Under the pieces are notes generated by a model, which was not told where the DNA came from, did no database searches, and was given only the letters and a program-made list of their open reading frames with translations. Shown here one piece after another: positions 58,871-64,000 of a stretch of 64,000 nt of DNA. Location of the stretch: positions 6,975,764-7,039,763 of the forward strand of contig NC_080422.1 in NCBI RefSeq assembly GCF_029873635.1, given 5' to 3'. Every line of letters begins with the position of its first letter. Positions within the stretch are counted from its first letter, which is position 1. The translations under genes were made by a program, and so were the position numbers. The DNA comes from Malania oleifera. Taxonomy: Eukaryota; Streptophyta; Magnoliopsida; Santalales; Ximeniaceae.

Positions 58871-61800
58871 ATAGACCCAGGTAGTGGCAGTGCTCATGTG
58901 AGTGGAAGTGAGGGTGCAGGGCCCTTAGGTGCAGGTGGAGCTGATTTAGATGCAGTATTATGCAGTGTGACTCAGCAGGTCATGACTGAGATCGCATGGA
59001 GCACCAGAGAGCAGGGAAGCCCGTCTGCAGGTCATGGGTAAACGATAGAGAAATTCACCAAAATGAACCCTCCGGCATTTTCAGGAGGAGTTGATCCTGC
59101 AATAGCTAAAAACTGGATGTAAGAGATAGAGAAAGTATTAGCAGTGCTGCAGTGCACGAAGGAATAGAGGGTCTTATTTGCCACTTATAAACTAAAAAGA
59201 GAGGCTAAAAGATGGTGGACTGCGATAAAATTATTAGAGGAACAGAGGGTAGTGCTTATAACTATGACTTGGTGCCAGTTTAGAGAATTGTTCTTTGAGA
59301 GATATTTTTCAGCCACTATCAGGGAGGCCAAACTTGAGGAATTCTTAAACTTGAAATAGGGACAACAAACAGTCCAACAATACGCGGCGAGGTTCATAGA
59401 ATTATCTCGCTTTGCCCCATATATCGTTCCCAATGAGGCAATGAAGGCGAGATAGTTTGAAAGAGGTTTGAGGCGAGAAATTTATAAGTAGGTAGCAGTA
59501 TTGAAAGTGCAGGACTTTTTCGAGTTGGTAAACAGAGCTGCTGTGGCTGAGACTGGTGAGCGGATGGGTGTAGAGGAGCAGGGATAAAAGAAAAGGTCCA
59601 CACCTTCAAGCTTTCAGCAGGGATCTAGTCGAAACCAGTAGAGGAGAGGGAATTATAGCAGAGGACAAAGGCAGGAGACTGGGGGCCATGAGATTCAGGG
59701 AGTATAGACCTACCATGTTTGTCAGACATATGGAAAGAGACACTTAGGAGTGTGTCGAGCAAGAAGAGGCGTCTACTATCGTTGCGGTGTACTGGGGCAT
59801 TTGGTATGAGATTGTCCTGCACCACCTGGTACTGCACTTGCTCCCATACCACACCGAGGATGTTATCAAGTGCCTCATGGAGGCCAACAAAGGAATGTAA
59901 CCTTGACGAAGGTTTATGCTTTGACGCAAGGAGACGCAGAGGGCGCAAACGACGTCGTGATAGGTACCTTTACTACTTTATCATATCAAACTATTATTTT
60001 ATTTGATACAAGTGCCACCCACTCTTTTATGTTTGCGAGGTATGTTAAATTGGCTGGTGTTGAGACATAGTTATTAGATGTTGAACTTTCAATAACAACA
60101 CCGACAGGGCTAGTGGTTAGGTGTCGAAGGGTGTTCAGGGGCTATTCAGTAGAAATTTAGGGGAGAGTATTACTAGCTGACTTAATTGTATTAGATTTGT
60201 ATGGATTCGATATAATACTGGGTATGTACTGGCTAGCTACTAACCATGCTACTATTGACTGTCATCTGAAAGAGATGATTTTCAAACCACCAGGAAAGCC
60301 AGAATTCAGATTTGTGGGATCGCGGGTGCAATCCCCACCTCATTTAGTATCAGCCATGCAAGCAAAAAGACTACTTTTGGACAGATGTCAGGGGTTTATG
60401 ACTTATGTAAAAGAGGTGAGAAAAAATGAATTGAAGCTTGTCAGTACACTAATGGTTAAGAAGTTTCCAAACGTTTTTCCAGAAGAACTTCCTGGATTGC
60501 CTACTAACCGTGAAATAGATTTTACTATCGACTTACTCCCAAGGACGGCGTCAATCTCTGAAACTCCTTACCAAATGGCTCCAGCAGAATTGAGAGAATT
60601 AAAAGATCAGTTGCAAAATTTATTGAATAAAGGGTTTATTAGACCTAGTGTATCGCCTTTAGGACCTCCAATTTTATTTATGAGGAAGAAGGATGGGTCT
60701 ATGAGGATGTGTATATATTACAAAGAAATAAACAAAGTAACAATTAAGAACATGTATTCTCTACCCTATATAGATGACTTATTTGATCAGCTTTAGGGTA
60801 CACGGGTCTATTCCAAGATCAACCTTAGGTCAGGTTATCATTAGGTGAAAGTTAAAACTGAAGATATTTCAAAGAAAGCTTTCAGGACCAAGTATAGGCA
60901 TTATGAATTTCTAATTATGCCATTTGGTCTGACGAATTCGATGAATAGAATCTTTCATCAGTATTTAAACCAGTTTGTTATGGTTTTCATTTATGACATA
61001 CTGCTTTACTCGAGGAGTTTTGAGGAGCATGAGATGCACCTAAGGCTAGTAGTTCAGATGCTCAAGGAAAAGAAATTGTATGCCAAGTTTAGCAAATGTG
61101 AATTATTGTTGGTTGTCTCAGCTCGGAGTATATAGTCTAGAGGGGGGTGAATAGACTCTTTTTACGGAATACGTATTTTTCTACAAAATGAAAACTCTTG
61201 GCAAGATACAAGAAATTATATCGCAATATAAATATAAATCATGCACAAGATATAAAATAAAGAGTGTAAAGGAGAGAAAGAATAATATCGGTATTTTTAT
61301 GTGGTTCAGCACCAAGCCTACGTCTACGCCTTAGCACCAGACCAAGGATTCCACAATCCATTATAATCGCTCCTTTCGCAGCAGAGCAAGCCTTACAAAT
61401 TCAGGAACAAATCCCTACCACTCATAAAGAGCCTTTACCGATTCGGTTCACAAAGAACCTTTAACAAGAAAATGGAAGATTGTAAAGAATGCTCCTTACA
61501 ATGAGCAAATATGATTTACAACTCAAACCCCACACTATTCTCTCAAGAATTGAATTAAACACAATAAGTAAGCAAGAGAGAATGAGCACATGTAATGGAG
61601 AACTAATATGCAATGCGCTAGGTTTTATATAAAATGATGTTTTTTACTAACAATGATCAAAGACCTTCAAAACCATGTTAATACAAGTCGAATAGCTTGT
61701 ATTTATAGCCCAAGAGCCTTAGGAGCCATTAACTAGCCTTTGGGGGGGAAGAAAAAATATTTTATTTGGTAAAATAGCTGTTTTTCACCCGTTAGCGTCA

Positions 61801-64000
61801 TTTTGCCCGTTGGACTCATCGACTAGGCCCCTACACTCGTCGACTAGACATACACTGCACCTTATCAACGAATCCCCTGTGTTCGTCGACGAGGTCCCTG
61901 AATTAGAAAATATCATCAACATAAAAGTTGTGGAATTTTGTCTTAACTTTCCATAGACATCAAGATCGTCCCATTTGTACTTTTCTAGAAAAAGTTATGT
62001 TCAAAATATTGAAAGATAATCAGGACTCAAGGCTGCACTACGGTAGTGATGATTGCTTTGTTTTTCCTTATCAAAAAGTGTTTCAATGACTCAAAACATT
62101 CTTGGACAAAAGTATATGAAATGTATTAAGTCTAATGAAGATTAAAACTTATCCAAATGAGTTTTCTTTTGAATATAAGATATTTTGATTAATAAAACAC
62201 ATTTGAAAACTCATTTTGATATCTTATATGCTTAGTATGTCCTTTTATAAATATACTTGACTTTCTTTGAACCTTTAGGACACAAGATTCATTTTGATAA
62301 AACCGGGACTAAGTATGAAGATGTTCCAAATACTAAGATATTTGAAAACTTGTCTCTTTAGAAAACATATTTGAGTTTAGGATTCATTTAACAAACTCTT
62401 TAAGTTTAACTTTGAAAGCCATGAAAGGTGAGTTTGTGTTTATGTCTTTAGTGCAATCCTATATGCTCATGTGTCCTAGTATGCTTATGCAATGGCTCAA
62501 CTCTTACTCAGAAATCATGTAAGACACACACCGTAAGAGTTACAATATGCATGCACTCACTCATACAACCCTTATTACAATTAATTTATACACAATAAAA
62601 ACTTCAGGATGTGCTTTGGTGCGTTCGAGTCAGCGTCCTTCCGATCTTTCCTATTTGATGTCTACTTGGTCTGATCTTTGCTTCTGATTTGGTACCTCCA
62701 TGTATTTGACACTTTGTACCTGTACTAGATAAGATTTGCAAGGATGGAAAATACTGGGAACAACAAATAGGTTAATATCATCAAAACATATAAACCAAGA
62801 TAGTGTAGTTGTCAGGGCTAACATTCTCCCCCTTTTTAATGATGTCGAAACTATTAAGAATCTATTTAATCTTTGCATTTGTGTTTGTTCTTAGTACAAA
62901 GATAATCTTACTTAGAACCACTAATTGGTTGTTATCATCAAAACAAGACAATTAAACTTACGTAGCCTCTAAGGCTAACAATTATGGTTAGAGAAAGTTG
63001 CGTTTCTGGGGCATGTTATATTAGGGGATGAAATTTCTGTAGATCCCAGCAAGATAGAGGCAGTGGTTAATTGGGTCAAGTCGGAGAACGTACAAAAAGT
63101 CAGGAGTTTCTTAGGACTGGAAGGCTATTACCGTCGGTTTGTAGAGGAATTTTCAGCATTGTTAGGGCCTTTGACGTGACTAACTAGAAAGAATTTCATG
63201 TTTGAATGGGATGACATTTGTGAGCAGAGCTTCCAGGAATTGAAACAAAGGCTCGTTACAGCATCAGTATTGACCATTCCATCGGGAGGTGATGGCTACG
63301 TAATCTGTTGTGATGCGTCTTTGAGGGGGCTTGAATGTGTATTAATGCAATAGGGCATAGTGGTAGCATATGCCTCTAGACAATTGAAAGATTATAAAAA
63401 GAATTATCCTACTCATGATCTAGAATTGGCTGCAATGATTCATGCACTGGAGATTTGGAGGCATTATCTGTACGGAGAGAGATGTGAAATTTTTTCAGAT
63501 CATAAAAGTTTAAAGTACTTATTCATGTAGAAGGAGTTGAATATGCAGCAAAGAATATAGATAGAGCTCATCAAATATTATGATTGTACCATCAGTTACC
63601 ATCCAAGTAAAGCAAATGTGGTGGCGTATGCTCTGAGTCGAAAATCAAAGGAGGCAGTACAGTTAGCTGTAGAAATTCAACACTCGATCCAAATGGACTT
63701 GGAGAGACTTGGCATTGAGTTAGTAGGAAGTGATCACTAGACATTTATCGCCAACCTGGTGGTGCAACCTACTATACAGGAAAAGATTAAAGCAGCCCAG
63801 AAGAATGATGTAGAGTTGATAGAGTTAATAGAAGAGGTACAGGATGGACAGGGGGAGGAGTTTAGTATATCAGATGATGGAGCTCTATGGTTCCGTACCA
63901 GATTGTGCGTGTCTACAGATGAGAATATCAAAAAGGCGATCCTTGAAGAGGCTCACAGATCCCTGTACACGGTATATCCAGGTAGCACTAAAATGTATAG
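58871..64000 (+). pseudogene. Ty3/gypsy gag-pol of element E, many stops, split by an LTR
   Basis: One continuous frame (58871-61106, then 62986-64000) after removing the insert, with no frameshift I could find and about 19 stops. Order: gag capsid (MNPPAFSGG near 59063); zinc knuckle near 59779 with its first Cys changed to Tyr; protease near 59998 (LFDTSATHSF, usual Gly changed); reverse transcriptase 60470-61106 and 62986-63200 with both catalytic regions damaged (first Asp of the KIDL-type motif is Asn, and FIDD reads FIYD); RNase H 63280-63600 ([10 protein letters not shown]); start of the integrase zinc finger (EEAHRSLYTV). It would encode the capsid and replication enzymes of a chromovirus-type retrotransposon but is clearly dead. 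It runs off the window end. Confidence 0.93.
61107..62980 (-). mobile_element. Solo LTR, copia-type family G (1874 bp), inside E's reverse transcriptase
   Basis: Perfect target duplication ATTAT (61102-61106, 62981-62985). On the minus strand it starts TGTTAGCC at 62980 and ends CAACCAACA at 61107. It has a C-tract, the copia-like GAACCACATAAAA leader and TATA GGCTATAAAT (61701-61710). Palindromes at 61812-61895 include both the TAGTCGACTA and TCGTCGACGA types. It is the same family as 12445-18826, in opposite orientation. Insert plus duplication is 1879 bp, which explains the frame change in pol. Confidence 0.93.

Overview
The window is nuclear DNA from a flowering plant, most likely a eudicot. 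The evidence is AT-rich sequence packed with very large LTR retrotransposons, long TA, TC and GT microsatellites, plant-type LINE, SINE and hAT MITE remnants, and one plant-specific transcription factor gene. Nothing visible fixes the species. About 70 percent of the window can be assigned to transposable elements by eye.

Layout. 1-7260: LTRs of two families (1-546, 2365-4851, 5295-7255) in a non-genic background. 7261-12440: AT-rich sequence with a copia-type LTR remnant. 12445-18826: three solo LTRs nested one inside the other. 18827-24206: non-genic, with a LINE fragment, a MITE and a degenerate minisatellite. 24207-43190: an RTE-type LINE split by an 18.6-kb composite of LTR elements inserted into one another. 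Inside it, at 31242-34177, is a retrotransposon interior with no gag-pol but with a broken WUSCHEL-related homeobox (WOX) reading frame, a tRNA-derived SINE and promoter-like signals. 43191-45440: low-copy intergenic DNA. 45449-50931: a hAT MITE split by a solo LTR, itself split by another. 50932-53700: copia LTR remnant and a second MITE. 53743-54738 (minus strand): the only intact protein gene, an AP2/ERF factor of the cytokinin response factor (CRF) class, with a long TC-rich leader and a TATA box at 55564-55575. 56356-64000: a Ty3/gypsy element with 5' LTR, primer-binding site and gag-pol full of stop codons, its reverse transcriptase split by a copia-type LTR.

Target-site duplications were read directly for most insertions, so the order of insertion can be worked out. 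The gypsy LTRs are 2.0-2.5 kb and share a modular plan. In order they carry: an array of short palindromes around GTCGAC next to a TATA box (some families), a CT-rich leader, a consensus splice donor, a small exon-like block with a second donor, a microsatellite and minisatellite zone, a conserved inverted-repeat block, and a splice-acceptor-like TTTCAG near the 3' end. The palindrome arrays also occur in copia-type LTRs. The shared palindrome arrays, the possible two-intron LTR leader and the WOX-carrying element are the best leads. All alignments and translations outside the intact ORF were made by eye.
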